In this document: one piece after another, positions 7,802 through 17,309 of the stretch
Layout of the letters: the number at the start of each line of letters is the position of its first letter
Numbering within the stretch: the stretch's first letter is position 1
Origin: a virus
Length of the DNA stretch: 30,907 bases
Virus record (IMG/VR): IMGVR_UViG_3300042894_004312
Coordinates: 1 to 30,907 of that record
Reading direction: 5' to 3' (one strand)
Notes under the pieces: generated by a model
What the model saw: the letters and a program-made list of their open reading frames with translations, nothing else
What the model was told of the DNA's origin: nothing
The model's database searches: none
Translations under genes and position numbers: made by a program

Positions 7802-9022
7802 TTACAAATAGTACAATATCTCTGCAGTGCCCGCAAATGTTGCATTTGCACCTAATGGTGTTATACACACCCACATTTCGTCAAGTGTTCCGTTAACATT
7901 AGAACCAACTCTAATTTGATTATCATCAATTTTTAATGTGGTAAGTGCTGATGTTCCTGATTCACCAATAAGTAATGACATAATATGTCCGTTTGATGTA
8001 ACAGTCGCAGTCGTTGTCCCCGTAAATAAACTATATTGGAATGGTGAATTTGGTATGTCCACCCAAGTTGGTGTTGTAGATATTGTTGGGTTATATTCAA
8101 CTGTAACCAAATAGTTATCATTTGATGTATTTAAAATACTTAAACTACTATATTGTGATGTAACTGACTTATATGATTCTTTTAACCTATAACCAATATA
8201 TGGATACTTTGTTCCTGATGTGTTCAAAGTTGTTGTTGTTTGATGTTGTATCCCAACAGTTGAGTATAATCCATTTAATGCACCTTCTGTTGATACCTGA
8301 CTACATAACATATCAAAGTATCCTGAACCAACACCTACTTGTCTTATTTCATACCTAATTGGTTGATTTGGTGATGACATATAAACGGTAGGTATGTTAT
8401 TTGCTGCGGTATAATCTAAAAAATAAAATGTCTGTCCCGATAATACCATTCCAAATCTCATTCTACCAACACCTAACCACTGGTAATCAACCGTCATTAA
8501 TTGAGTATCACTCCAATCAAAATTGTTTACATCAAAGTCTGTATTATTCCAAGTTGTTGTATCAGCACTATAAGTACAAGAACCACTTAAATATATATTA
8601 AATGTTATTGCACTTGTCACACCATTACTTTCTAAAAAGAACCCGTCAAATACTGAATTATACGGTGAACCAGATGTTGACGTAAAACAACCGACTCTTT
8701 TAATTATATTTGTCTCTATTTGAAGATTAGAAAGACTCGCCTCAAATAACTGACTTTTACCTGGTTGGTAAATCGGGTGTGTTTTAGTTTGTCTAATAAC
8801 CAAATCATTATTTGCTGATGTTGACATCCTAACTCTCGCATATTGTTGATTGAATATTGATGTTGCAGTACCTGCAGTTACTTCACTAATTTGTAATGGA
8901 TTTTTATCGTAAACGTGTTTAATGTCTAATAAATTTTGAACCGCTGCGGTTCTTAGTCTACCGAAAGCGTCCATATTTGGTCCGTCCGCGTACTTTATTG
9001 AGTTGTTAAAAATAAATGACAT
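7802..9022 (-). CDS. DAFGRLR-type phage virion structural protein
   Basis: The 406-residue protein has the N-terminal signature D-G-P-N-M-D-A-F-G-R-L-R (13-24), which I recognise from a group of phage virion proteins of uncertain exact role, often annotated as structural or tail protein. The rest is beta-rich with many Thr, Ser and Tyr residues, and the C-terminus reads as a compact sandwich-like domain. There are no catalytic motifs, signal peptide or membrane segments. The start is only a few bases from the stop of the 820-residue gene (the stop codon begins at 9024), so the two are probably co-translated and may assemble together. It could be a fibre-associated or capsid-surface protein. 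The position in a tail cluster favours the former. Confidence 0.75.
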   Translation of the reverse strand: MSFIFNNSIKYADGPNMDAFGRLRTAAVQNLLDIKHVYDKNPLQISEVTAGTATSIFNQQYARVRMSTSANNDLVIRQTKTHPIYQPGKSQLFEASLSNLQIETNIIKRVGCFTSTSGSPYNSVFDGFFLESNGVTSAITFNIYLSGSCTYSADTTTWNNTDFDVNNFDWSDTQLMTVDYQWLGVGRMRFGMVLSGQTFYFLDYTAANNIPTVYMSSPNQPIRYEIRQVGVGSGYFDMLCSQVSTEGALNGLYSTVGIQHQTTTTLNTSGTKYPYIGYRLKESYKSVTSQYSSLSILNTSNDNYLVTVEYNPTISTTPTWVDIPNSPFQYSLFTGTTTATVTSNGHIMSLLIGESGTSALTTLKIDDNQIRVGSNVNGTLDEMWVCITPLGANATFAGTAEILYYL

Positions 9023-9023
9023 C

Positions 9024-11486
9024 TTATATAATATACCAATTTCCGTTTCTTACCATAACTGTAAGAGACATATAGTTTATATTCATATCAACATATGAAT
9101 TCCCATCTATCAATCCTGATGCGGGTGTTAATCTTATTCTATAACTTCCTGAAGTTCCTGCCTCATCTTTAACAATTATATAAAATCCATCTCTTAATGT
9201 TGTTGATGGTAATGTTAAATCTACATTTGATGAACCACTAACACCCCAATATGAATTATCCCAAGTTAATGTTTGTGAACTTGTAATTGCCGAAGTAGCG
9301 TAATTAAGTGGTTGTGAAATATTTCTTGTTTTTACAACTCCTGTTGATGTATCTCTAACCAAGAAATTACTATTGGTATTATCTGTTTCAGGTGTATTTT
9401 GTAATGCTAAATAATTTGTATGGAATGTAGCTGCGGACACAGAAAAAACACCAAATCCAACAGCAGACGAAAAATCGTGTGTTATTGTATTTCCAGAACC
9501 ATTCAAAATGGTTCCCCAACAAGCCGATGTTGTATTATTATAACCACCACCAATATAGGAATAATCACATAAAGTCGTATTCGCACAACCACCAACAAGC
9601 ACAGAATAACCTCTTAATGATGCTGAAGCAGTATTCAATGAACCACCACCAATAAATGTATACGCCCTATTTATTGTATTACCAGAACCACCGACAACAC
9701 TTGAGTATTGTTGTATAACAGTATTATATTCACCCCCCAATATTGATGCGTAACTACAACGAGTTAAGTTAAATGCACCACCTCCTACAATATTTCTTTG
9801 TCCTTCACTTGTATTTGTTTGTCCTCCACCAATAAAAGAACTATTACCTAATGTTTTATTTAGATAACCACCAACAACAACACCATAAGTGGATGTTGTA
9901 GTATTTAACCTACCACTTGTTATACTTGATGTGCAAGCTAAAACTGTATTATTTATCCCACCGACTACCGAGGATTCGTCCCCAATAACCGTATTACATA
10001 AACCAACTCCAATAATTGAACAAGACGCATTAAACAGGGTATTACATGACCCCCCACCTATAATTGAGGATGCGGATGTGTTAATTCTATTGCCTTGTCC
10101 GCTCAAAATACCTGAATCGTTACTAGTATATAAAAGGTTACCGACCCCATTACCTATAATGTTTCTTGTTCCCCCACTAGACACGTTACAATTACCATTA
10201 CCTATAAAAACTAAAGTAGATGATGGCTGTATTGTGTTGAGAGATCCTCCACCAATTGTTGAATAATCCCCACTTGCGGTATTTTCTTTCCCACTTATAA
10301 CCGAGGAATACCCCCTTAGTGGTCCAACAGTTGTATTTTGTCTTCCACCGCCAATAAATCCAAATGAATTTAACGCTGTATTTTTATAACCACCAGAAAT
10401 TGTTGAGCAGTTAGAGTTTGTTGTGTTACATAATCCCCCACCTATAAATGAGGATATACCTATAATGTTATTAGTATTTCCACCACCTATGAATGAAGTT
10501 GTTCCACTTACAGTATTAAAAAACCCACCTCCGATTGTTGTATATGTTTCTAACACTGTATTACTATCACCACCACCTATTGTTGATGAACTATTATAAG
10601 CATTATTATAAGAACCACCCCCAACAAAAGAATTATTTAATGAAACGTTTGCCAGACCACCCCCAACTACAGATCCAAATATACTTGTATTACTAGAGCC
10701 ACCACCTACTACAGAACCACTTTCTGTTGTGTTATATCCTCCACCACCAATAAATGATGTGTCACCACACGCTATATTGAAACCTCCCCCGCCAATAAAT
10801 GAACAACAAAAAGAGGTGTTATTTACTCCACCACCAACAGTGCTATATAAACAATCAGTAGTATTACTATTCCCACCACCAATTGTTGAGTAATCCCCGG
10901 AAGTTGTGTTACACATTCCTCCACCTATTATTGAGTAGTCTCCAATTGCAACGTTTCCATTTCCACCACTAATCGTAGATGTGTTACCAGATGTTGTATT
11001 ATTTATTCCACCACCAACATAAGCACCAATATTTGTTGATGAATTACCATAACCTCCACTTACTGTTGAGCACTGTGATGAGGCATAATTATTAAATCCA
11101 CCACCTATTGTTACATAATATCCAGATGCGGTGTTTCCTCTACCACCACCTATTGTTGTAGAATAACACCCACTTTCAGTTGTATTACAATAACCACCAC
11201 TTATTGTTGAGAATTGTCCTTGTGCCGTATTAAAATATCCACCACTTACTGTAGAAAAATTACCCGATGCTTCATTATTGTTTCCACATCTTTCAACAGA
11301 ACCACTACCACTACTTAAAATCATAACAGATGTACTTCCTGTTAATGAGTCCAAAACTTGTGAGAATGTTGCTTTATAGGATGAACCAGCAGGGTTTCCT
11401 TGTGATGTATCGTATGGTTTTACAATATGAAATAAATCTTGTAAAGTTACACCTGTAGCTAATGTTCTATCTGTTAAAAATGACAT
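9024..11486 (-). CDS. Beta-roll repeat tail fibre (GGG-x-x-N-T repeats, YadA-head-like)
   Basis: The 820-residue protein has three parts. Residues 1-65 carry a T-L-A-T-G-V-T-L-Q-D-L motif followed by S-S-Y-K-A-T-F, which looks like an attachment domain. From about 65 to 667 there are about 39 imperfect repeats of roughly 15-16 residues centred on [GS]-G-[GY]-x-x-N-T and often followed by A-S-G-x-x-S-T-I. This resembles the left-handed beta-roll repeats of YadA-type trimeric adhesin heads (Hep/Hag family). Residues about 690-820 form a distal domain ending in a strand-rich segment (G-F-Y-I-I-V-K-D then V-R-N-G-N-W-Y). A trimeric fibre with a rigid shaft and receptor-binding tip is the likely role. 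No chaperone-like or enzyme motif is seen. Confidence 0.85.
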   Translation of the reverse strand: MSFLTDRTLATGVTLQDLFHIVKPYDTSQGNPAGSSYKATFSQVLDSLTGSTSVMILSSGSGSVERCGNNNEASGNFSTVSGGYFNTAQGQFSTISGGYCNTTESGCYSTTIGGGRGNTASGYYVTIGGGFNNYASSQCSTVSGGYGNSSTNIGAYVGGGINNTTSGNTSTISGGNGNVAIGDYSIIGGGMCNTTSGDYSTIGGGNSNTTDCLYSTVGGGVNNTSFCCSFIGGGGFNIACGDTSFIGGGGYNTTESGSVVGGGSSNTSIFGSVVGGGLANVSLNNSFVGGGSYNNAYNSSSTIGGGDSNTVLETYTTIGGGFFNTVSGTTSFIGGGNTNNIIGISSFIGGGLCNTTNSNCSTISGGYKNTALNSFGFIGGGRQNTTVGPLRGYSSVISGKENTASGDYSTIGGGSLNTIQPSSTLVFIGNGNCNVSSGGTRNIIGNGVGNLLYTSNDSGILSGQGNRINTSASSIIGGGSCNTLFNASCSIIGVGLCNTVIGDESSVVGGINNTVLACTSSITSGRLNTTTSTYGVVVGGYLNKTLGNSSFIGGGQTNTSEGQRNIVGGGAFNLTRCSYASILGGEYNTVIQQYSSVVGGSGNTINRAYTFIGGGSLNTASASLRGYSVLVGGCANTTLCDYSYIGGGYNNTTSACWGTILNGSGNTITHDFSSAVGFGVFSVSAATFHTNYLALQNTPETDNTNSNFLVRDTSTGVVKTRNISQPLNYATSAITSSQTLTWDNSYWGVSGSSNVDLTLPSTTLRDGFYIIVKDEAGTSGSYRIRLTPASGLIDGNSYVDMNINYMSLTVMVRNGNWYII
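9486..11295 (-). repeat. About 39 degenerate ~45-48 bp coding repeats
   Basis: The shaft of the 820-residue protein is encoded by degenerate repeats whose plus-strand trace is a recurring CCACCACCTATTGTTGA-like string. The copies differ in many bases while the Gly, Asn and Thr positions are kept. They are therefore old or fast-diverging protein repeats, not recent tandem copies. Confidence 0.9.
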
Positions 11487-11499
11487 TTAATGTTTTAAT

Positions 11500-11507
11500 T
11501 ATAAATA
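11500..11507 (-). promoter_or_regulatory. TATTTATA box before the 820-residue fibre gene
   Basis: A sense-strand TATTTATA ends 13 bases before the ATG at 11486, within the 35-base gap that separates this gene from the 98-residue gene. The gap is long for this cluster. It could hold an internal late promoter. Confidence 0.3.
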
Positions 11508-11521
11508 CATCAAAATTTAAT

Positions 11522-11818
11522 TTAGTTGAATTGGAATATTTCATAATTCATAAATAAGAAAATATCTCCATCTTGGAATTGTTTTGATGTTGGTGGGACA
11601 TCAATACAAAGTAGTATCGCTAATTTATCACATCCTGTTGAGTCCACCAATCTTAACCCAACTGCAGGTGCTGTATCAAATTGTGGGGGTAAAGTAAAAG
11701 TAATTGGTGTTGAGGTTATCTCACCTAAATAAACACATTGATTTCCATAAACGTCACAAGCATACCCACTATAGGGTATTGTCATTCCTGTAACATTATA
11801 TATGGTTATTTGTGTCAT
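11522..11818 (-). CDS. Small two-Cys protein, paralogue of the 73-residue protein at 102-323
   Basis: The 98-residue product aligns over residues 1-72 with the 73-residue plus-strand protein at 102-323. Cys21 and Cys28 are in the same places and a C-V-Y motif is shared. It has an extra C-terminal tail of about 26 residues ending in aromatic residues (F-L-F-M-N-Y-E-I-F-Q-F-N) that the plus-strand copy lacks. No database family is recognised. It lies between the SprB-like protein gene (5 bases away) and the long beta-roll fibre gene, so it may be a small connector or fibre-associated protein. That role is inferred from position only. Confidence 0.75.
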   Translation of the reverse strand: MTQITIYNVTGMTIPYSGYACDVYGNQCVYLGEITSTPITFTLPPQFDTAPAVGLRLVDSTGCDKLAILLCIDVPPTSKQFQDGDIFLFMNYEIFQFN

Positions 11819-11823
11819 ACAAT

Positions 11824-14319
11824 TTAAGGCGTAACAAAAATTGTGACGGTTCCTATATCACAATTCAAAAAGTTATTTAAGTCACATAACTTATATGTTA
11901 ATGATAATGTTTGAGCTCCAGTTGTTATTAGTGGTTTATCAACTGTTCCGTCCGTATCTAAAACCAACCCTGAACTTCCTCCCAAATAAGATAAACTTAC
12001 ATTACTTAATGTTACCCCTGAACCATTAATTGTTGACGAAGAAAAAACATTCAATATATCAAATACTGCGACCTCGTTGGTATAACCTGTATAGTCAGCC
12101 GCAAAGACAACAACATCACATTCAACACAAGAAATGTTATATTCAATTTTTAGATTTAATATTATTTGAGTATCATTTAACAAATTATAGGTTTCCATCC
12201 TACAATTATTTTGTATTTCTTGACAATCATTTGTTATTGTAATTTTATTGTTTACCAAATCAATTGTTACTTCACCTACACCAATAAAAGATTGTAATAT
12301 GTTTTGTATTGCTTCAGCAAATTGATTATCATTTGGATAATCACCTAATCCTGTTGAAGTGTAGAATGTAGTGGTTGTAGTCGCGCTGCCGACAGTTGCT
12401 TCTAACTTGAATACTGCCGTATTCACGATACAATTTGTGTCACCTGTTGTTAAGTCATAAAACCCTTCACTATACATTTGTCTCACACCTCTTATACCCA
12501 TCGTTGACGTGTTTTCAAATACATTTTCACAAAGAGTGTATGTGTTAAAACCACTTATTAATTGAGTTCCACCAAGTTTTGTTGTTCTTGAGAAACTACA
12601 ACCATTATCGTCAATTACTGTGAGTGTGTATACATCAGAACTTAAACCTGTTACAATTAAACCTGTTTGTCCACTAACATTTGTACTCCAATTAAGAGTA
12701 AATGGAGGTGTTCCACTAGTGATTAATGCACTTATTTGTCCATCATTTCCAAATACAGGGTTATAATCAACAAAATCAAAATAAACACTTTGTGATGGTG
12801 CAACATAAATTGGTACGATATGTTCACACCCATCAAAATCAGAAACGGTTAATGTGTAATTACCAGGTTGTAAATTATTATATGTTCCTGTGTTTTGTAC
12901 TAAATTATTTAAACTTGGTGACGGTCCAACTAAAGAAAATTGTAAAGGTAATGTTGCACCTGAAGAAACGGAAGTTAGAATTGAGCCATTATTTAACCCA
13001 CAATTGGTGTCAATAGTAAGTGCCGTTACTGTAAATTTGTCAACGGAGTTTAGTGTTGTATTTCCTGTAAAAACACAACCCATATTGTTATTTATAGTAT
13101 AAACATAATCACCAGTACCCAATGTTTGGAAGAGTTGATTTGTCCCGCCTACCACATTTGATACTATTGTTCCATTTGCACCTGATAAACTATATGTGTA
13201 GGTTGCAGTTCCTAATCCATTATCAACTAATATTTGAATTGTCCCGTTGTTTGCATTACAATTTGAATTTGTTGTAAAAACCTCAACAGAACCAAAGGAG
13301 TTAGGTGTTGTTAATGTCATTAAACCTGTTACTGTACATAACCCAGCATCGGTAACTGAATAAGCAAATGCTCCCGATGATAAACCAGTAAATGTATATG
13401 ACGTATCAAAGGTAACTGACGGCATTCCACTTGTTCCACTAAAATAGAATGGTGCTGTTCCGTTATTTATAGTTATTGTTACTTCTCCATCTGGTTGAAA
13501 GCAGGTTGGTGGTACTACTATTGTATTTATTACCTCAATAGGTAGTACCTCATCCACTTGTATGTACTCTGTTGTGGTACAACCTATTGAATTTGTTATT
13601 TGTACCTGGTACACCCCTTGAGTTAAACCAGTAACAGTTGTTCCTGTTTGTCCGTTTACATCACTAATCCAATTTATTGTATAACTACTCAAAGGTGTTG
13701 TTAAACCTGTTATATATATTTTTCCTGAACTCTCATTAGGAATACAACTTGCATTATCAACAACGTAGTACCCAAAAGTAAAACCTGTTGAGGTTTGTAT
13801 TACACAAGATTCGCTTTTACCTGAACAACCACCAAGATCAAAAGCCTCAACATAATAAGTATCCGCGGATAGATTGTTGAATATAACATAATTTTCTAAC
13901 GTGTTTGTTGTTCCACCATCAACAAAATTATTTCCAATATTAAAAAGAAAAATATCTGTACCAGTAAGATAATTACTCGTATACGCAGTAATTGAACCGT
14001 TTGATAAACCACAAGTAGTTCCTGTACTTATCACATTTACTGAAACACCAGAAGATATAATAAAACTCAAGTACTCAATCGTAGATGGGGTATCAGAGTC
14101 CTGTACTTGAATGCTGTATGTACTTGCGGATAATCCATTTACAACGTACAACTGTGTGTTACCAGTTATTGCTGACGTTGGTATGTTTCCATTAACAATT
14201 ACTCCTTCAGTAACAATCCAAGGTGGTGTGCCACCATCTATTTGTATCTCAACAGCACCTAATGAACTGTTTGTACAATCACCTGTAATTAAAACCGATG
14301 CAAATGTAATATAACTCAT
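11824..14319 (-). CDS. Seven-repeat SprB-like adhesin or tail protein
   Basis: The 831-residue product contains seven successive Ig-like units of about 75-90 residues in the first ~590 residues. Each starts with a Cys-x-x-x-[NDG]-G-x-[IV] motif. The clearest copies carry G-G-T-P-P or S-G-T-P-P-F and end with a G-x-Y-x-[VI]-x-V-x-D-x-x-G-C strand. This is the SprB-repeat pattern of Bacteroidota adhesins. Residues about 630-731 form a different domain that also occurs at the C-terminus of the 996-residue protein encoded immediately upstream. The last 100 residues are a further beta-rich domain. The ATG overlaps the stop of the gpI-like gene by one base, so the two proteins are probably made in fixed proportion. 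A rod-like tail or baseplate-peripheral component is likely. Confidence 0.8.
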   Translation of the reverse strand: MSYITFASVLITGDCTNSSLGAVEIQIDGGTPPWIVTEGVIVNGNIPTSAITGNTQLYVVNGLSASTYSIQVQDSDTPSTIEYLSFIISSGVSVNVISTGTTCGLSNGSITAYTSNYLTGTDIFLFNIGNNFVDGGTTNTLENYVIFNNLSADTYYVEAFDLGGCSGKSESCVIQTSTGFTFGYYVVDNASCIPNESSGKIYITGLTTPLSSYTINWISDVNGQTGTTVTGLTQGVYQVQITNSIGCTTTEYIQVDEVLPIEVINTIVVPPTCFQPDGEVTITINNGTAPFYFSGTSGMPSVTFDTSYTFTGLSSGAFAYSVTDAGLCTVTGLMTLTTPNSFGSVEVFTTNSNCNANNGTIQILVDNGLGTATYTYSLSGANGTIVSNVVGGTNQLFQTLGTGDYVYTINNNMGCVFTGNTTLNSVDKFTVTALTIDTNCGLNNGSILTSVSSGATLPLQFSLVGPSPSLNNLVQNTGTYNNLQPGNYTLTVSDFDGCEHIVPIYVAPSQSVYFDFVDYNPVFGNDGQISALITSGTPPFTLNWSTNVSGQTGLIVTGLSSDVYTLTVIDDNGCSFSRTTKLGGTQLISGFNTYTLCENVFENTSTMGIRGVRQMYSEGFYDLTTGDTNCIVNTAVFKLEATVGSATTTTTFYTSTGLGDYPNDNQFAEAIQNILQSFIGVGEVTIDLVNNKITITNDCQEIQNNCRMETYNLLNDTQIILNLKIEYNISCVECDVVVFAADYTGYTNEVAVFDILNVFSSSTINGSGVTLSNVSLSYLGGSSGLVLDTDGTVDKPLITTGAQTLSLTYKLCDLNNFLNCDIGTVTIFVTP

Positions 14320-17309
14320 TATTGATTACAAAGTATTGTAAAGTTTATTCCGACATCAACACTGAAAGTATCGGTAATTTCTAATGGGTTACAATTTACA
14401 TTATAAACTATAATACTTTCTTTTGTTAAATCTATAAAATAATTGTATCCTTCATTTTGTAAATTAGATAAAGTATAATTAAGCCCATCTAACCATTGTT
14501 GATTAGTTGGGTAATTTTGATAACCATATGTTTCGGCAAACATATAAGTTTCTAATGTTATACCATTTATTTTCAAATCGACGTACCACTGTACATAAAC
14601 TGTGTTTAAAATACAATCACTCAATGATAAGTTGTTGAGACTTAAATATTGTTTTATAACATTACCAAGTAATGTCCCAAAACTAACCGTATTAGGATCG
14701 TTTGTCCAAGGATAAAGTCCACAACTTAATATTTGAGTTGGGCAATCATAAGCAAACAATTGAGTTGTTAGTATACAAGGATTACAAGGAATTGGTACTA
14801 TTTCACAACCGTATTGTCTTCTCCAAACAAATTTTTGTCTATGAAAAATTGAGTTTTCTAATCTAACACCTGTATTCCAAATTGTTGTTGCAGGAACCAT
14901 TTGTTCAATTAATCTAATCCAGTAATCACCAAGTCCATTGATGTAATCTATCATTGTTTGATAATTGAAATTATCATTACTTATCCCTGCATATTTTCTA
15001 GATTCTAAATATTTCCACCATATTGACTGAAGTGTTGGGTATCCACCTGTTTTTCCATCAGTAATAAATTGTCTATTTCTAACATTAATCATGTTTCTCC
15101 AAAAAGTTTGGGCAAACTCAAAAAATGTTTTTTCTTTTGGTTTTGGGACAATTTCTGTCCAATCAATACCACCTCTTTTTGGATATAATGGTTCTGTATT
15201 GCAAGGTGATGGTGGAACATAGTTTAATCCCTCATTTGGTATCGGGTAGTTATATGTTCTTGACATTGTATAAACATCATAAAGTAAACCAAAACTTGGG
15301 TTTAACATTATGTCTACATTTTTAACATTGATAACCAAACATTCATCTGGTGCATAATAATATGAATTAAATCCACCATCAAAACTTGTTCTTAAATCGG
15401 ATTCATTGTCATACCAACTTTTTTTATTGTCAATTGTTTTTCTCAACCTAAAACCAAGATCCATATATGGGAACTTCCTAAACCTTTGTAGATATTCCTC
15501 CCCATAATTAAATGGTAATAAATTTGTCTGATAATTTGGGTTTGTACCAGTGAAAACACTTGTTGTCAAATCAATTTGTTCAGGCATTCTATGTTGTGGT
15601 GTTGATTCAAACCACCCACCTCCTATTTGAAAATAGTAGTTACTCCCGTCTACCGGCATACTCGGACAACCAAAACTATCTATTGGGTAATCGACTGCCG
15701 TTAAAGTTATATCAATAGTTGTACTTGATAATGTAACACCAGTATATTGTACACCCATTATTGAGTAAACGTCTGTTAAATCAAGAACTGGTGTATATTG
15801 TACATAAGTTCCTCCTGATATATTTGCGTATTGTGTATTAAACTGACTTAAATTTATTCTCTGATCGGCAAGATATATATGTTCATTAAAATCTAAAAGA
15901 AATTCTGGTGCCCCTATCAATTTCATAAGAACATCAATAGATCTCCTCGTACCTTTTGACTTAAAGAGGTATGCTGAATTAAGTATTAAATTTCTAAAAT
16001 ATTGGTAATTTAACTCTTCTGGTGTTGGTCCAATAGGTACCCCACTGAAGGTGCTAACACTTGTGGTAAATACAGAATTTAGGAAATCCTCTTCGGTAAT
16101 AGGTGACATATTAGTTTGCCAACCTAATGTTAATGCTAAATTCTTAAGAAGTTGTGATGGGATATCATTTTGGACATTGTAATTTACCGAATTCATTCGG
16201 GCTAAAACGTCAATAAACTTTTTGGTTTCATCAAAACTTCTACCATATATTTGTAAAACCTTCTCAACTTTTTTATCAATCGTATCAAATTCTTTAATTG
16301 ATGTTGTGGTAAGAAAACGAGAGATTAAATTCGTTTTATAAGCATCAAAATTGTTGGCAATTTCATTAAGTTGATTCAAATAATTATCAAATACAACTGA
16401 TCTAATATCTAAATTCCAAGTACCGTCTTTTGGAAACTTAAGACTTCTATAACTTAACGTAAAGGTGCCGTCATCATTTTCAATTGGTACAGAAAAGGAC
16501 GCTGTATAAATTGGTACCACATTCCTATTTAATAAAAAATTCTCAACAGGATCTAATTCCTCATTGAATGTTTTATTTACGTAAAAGTCACTAGGTCTTA
16601 TTAATATACTATCTGTAGTAAATGTTTGATTTGGGAATGGGTTCCCTTGTATATAAACAGTTAAATATAAATCAGTATTTGTGGTTGGGACAATCTCGTT
16701 TATGACGTATGCTTCACCATTTACAATAAAAACGTATTTATTGTAATTGTCTTTAAGGTTTCTCAACTGTGATATTGGTAATTCAGATAATGAAGTATTT
16801 TTATTAGCATTTTCACTAAAATCAATACCAAAAGGATTTCTCATTGATGAAATTTCTATTTGTAATTTTGTTTCATCATATACCTCATCGTGAAAAATAT
16901 TCACAGCTGTTGTTCCTGTTGAAAAATTAGGTCTTAAACTTAAAACTTCTATTCCAGCAGGAAAATAATTTATTATTCTTCTAACTGATGCCGACAATCT
17001 CAACACCAAAGAACCATATAATGTAAAGTTAGTAACTTGTGTTAAATCATAGTTTGGGTAAACTTGAAAGTTGTTAGCCAATATCATTTTAGACTCTTCA
17101 ATATCAGAGATATTCATACTATCTAAAGACATTGGTTCTGAAAAACTACCTATTTCAAAATTTCTATCTTGTTTTTCGGTAATACTTGAGGTAAAATCAA
17201 AATTTCCTTGGGTAAACCCTCCCCCATCAACTAATTGAAACCCAACTAGATTGTTAGAAAATGTTCCCAACCCTGATGCTTGTGGAGGACAAGTAAATTT
17301 TTTTGCCAT
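14319..17309 (-). CDS. Baseplate wedge protein with a P2 gpI-like segment (T4 gp7-type position)
   Basis: The product has 996 residues. Residues about 340-475 are alpha-helical and contain P-x-Q-L-L-K-N-L-A-L-T-L-G-W, then Y-F-R-N-L-I-L-N-S-A-Y-L-F-K-S-K-G-T-R-R-S-I. This pattern is typical of the phage tail protein I (P2 gpI) family, whose T4 counterpart is the wedge protein gp7. The N-terminal third is beta-rich. The C-terminal ~105 residues match residues about 630-731 of the following 831-residue protein. The gene overlaps both neighbours by one base (TAATG type), a sign of tight translational coupling. It lies downstream of gp25- and gp6-like genes, as expected for a wedge protein. The family link is from motifs; overall length is close to T4 gp7. 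Confidence 0.7.
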   Translation of the reverse strand: MAKKFTCPPQASGLGTFSNNLVGFQLVDGGGFTQGNFDFTSSITEKQDRNFEIGSFSEPMSLDSMNISDIEESKMILANNFQVYPNYDLTQVTNFTLYGSLVLRLSASVRRIINYFPAGIEVLSLRPNFSTGTTAVNIFHDEVYDETKLQIEISSMRNPFGIDFSENANKNTSLSELPISQLRNLKDNYNKYVFIVNGEAYVINEIVPTTNTDLYLTVYIQGNPFPNQTFTTDSILIRPSDFYVNKTFNEELDPVENFLLNRNVVPIYTASFSVPIENDDGTFTLSYRSLKFPKDGTWNLDIRSVVFDNYLNQLNEIANNFDAYKTNLISRFLTTTSIKEFDTIDKKVEKVLQIYGRSFDETKKFIDVLARMNSVNYNVQNDIPSQLLKNLALTLGWQTNMSPITEEDFLNSVFTTSVSTFSGVPIGPTPEELNYQYFRNLILNSAYLFKSKGTRRSIDVLMKLIGAPEFLLDFNEHIYLADQRINLSQFNTQYANISGGTYVQYTPVLDLTDVYSIMGVQYTGVTLSSTTIDITLTAVDYPIDSFGCPSMPVDGSNYYFQIGGGWFESTPQHRMPEQIDLTTSVFTGTNPNYQTNLLPFNYGEEYLQRFRKFPYMDLGFRLRKTIDNKKSWYDNESDLRTSFDGGFNSYYYAPDECLVINVKNVDIMLNPSFGLLYDVYTMSRTYNYPIPNEGLNYVPPSPCNTEPLYPKRGGIDWTEIVPKPKEKTFFEFAQTFWRNMINVRNRQFITDGKTGGYPTLQSIWWKYLESRKYAGISNDNFNYQTMIDYINGLGDYWIRLIEQMVPATTIWNTGVRLENSIFHRQKFVWRRQYGCEIVPIPCNPCILTTQLFAYDCPTQILSCGLYPWTNDPNTVSFGTLLGNVIKQYLSLNNLSLSDCILNTVYVQWYVDLKINGITLETYMFAETYGYQNYPTNQQWLDGLNYTLSNLQNEGYNYFIDLTKESIIVYNVNCNPLEITDTFSVDVGINFTILCNQ

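Noticed and set aside
9486-11295. CRISPR-like or satellite array
   Set aside because: The repeats are coding, degenerate, contiguous without unique spacers, and keep a protein pattern.
323-11486. Diversity-generating retroelement acting on the fibre genes
   Set aside because: No reverse transcriptase gene and no template/variable repeat pair are visible.
102-11818. Invertible fibre switch between the plus-strand locus and the minus-strand paralogue
   Set aside because: The two small genes have clearly diverged DNA and I see no near-identical inverted repeat or invertase gene in the window.
12364-12402. Five-Thr run in the SprB-like protein as a further linker
   Set aside because: It lies inside the domain shared with the 996-residue protein, where the other copy has no Thr run, so it is not a linker of the same kind.
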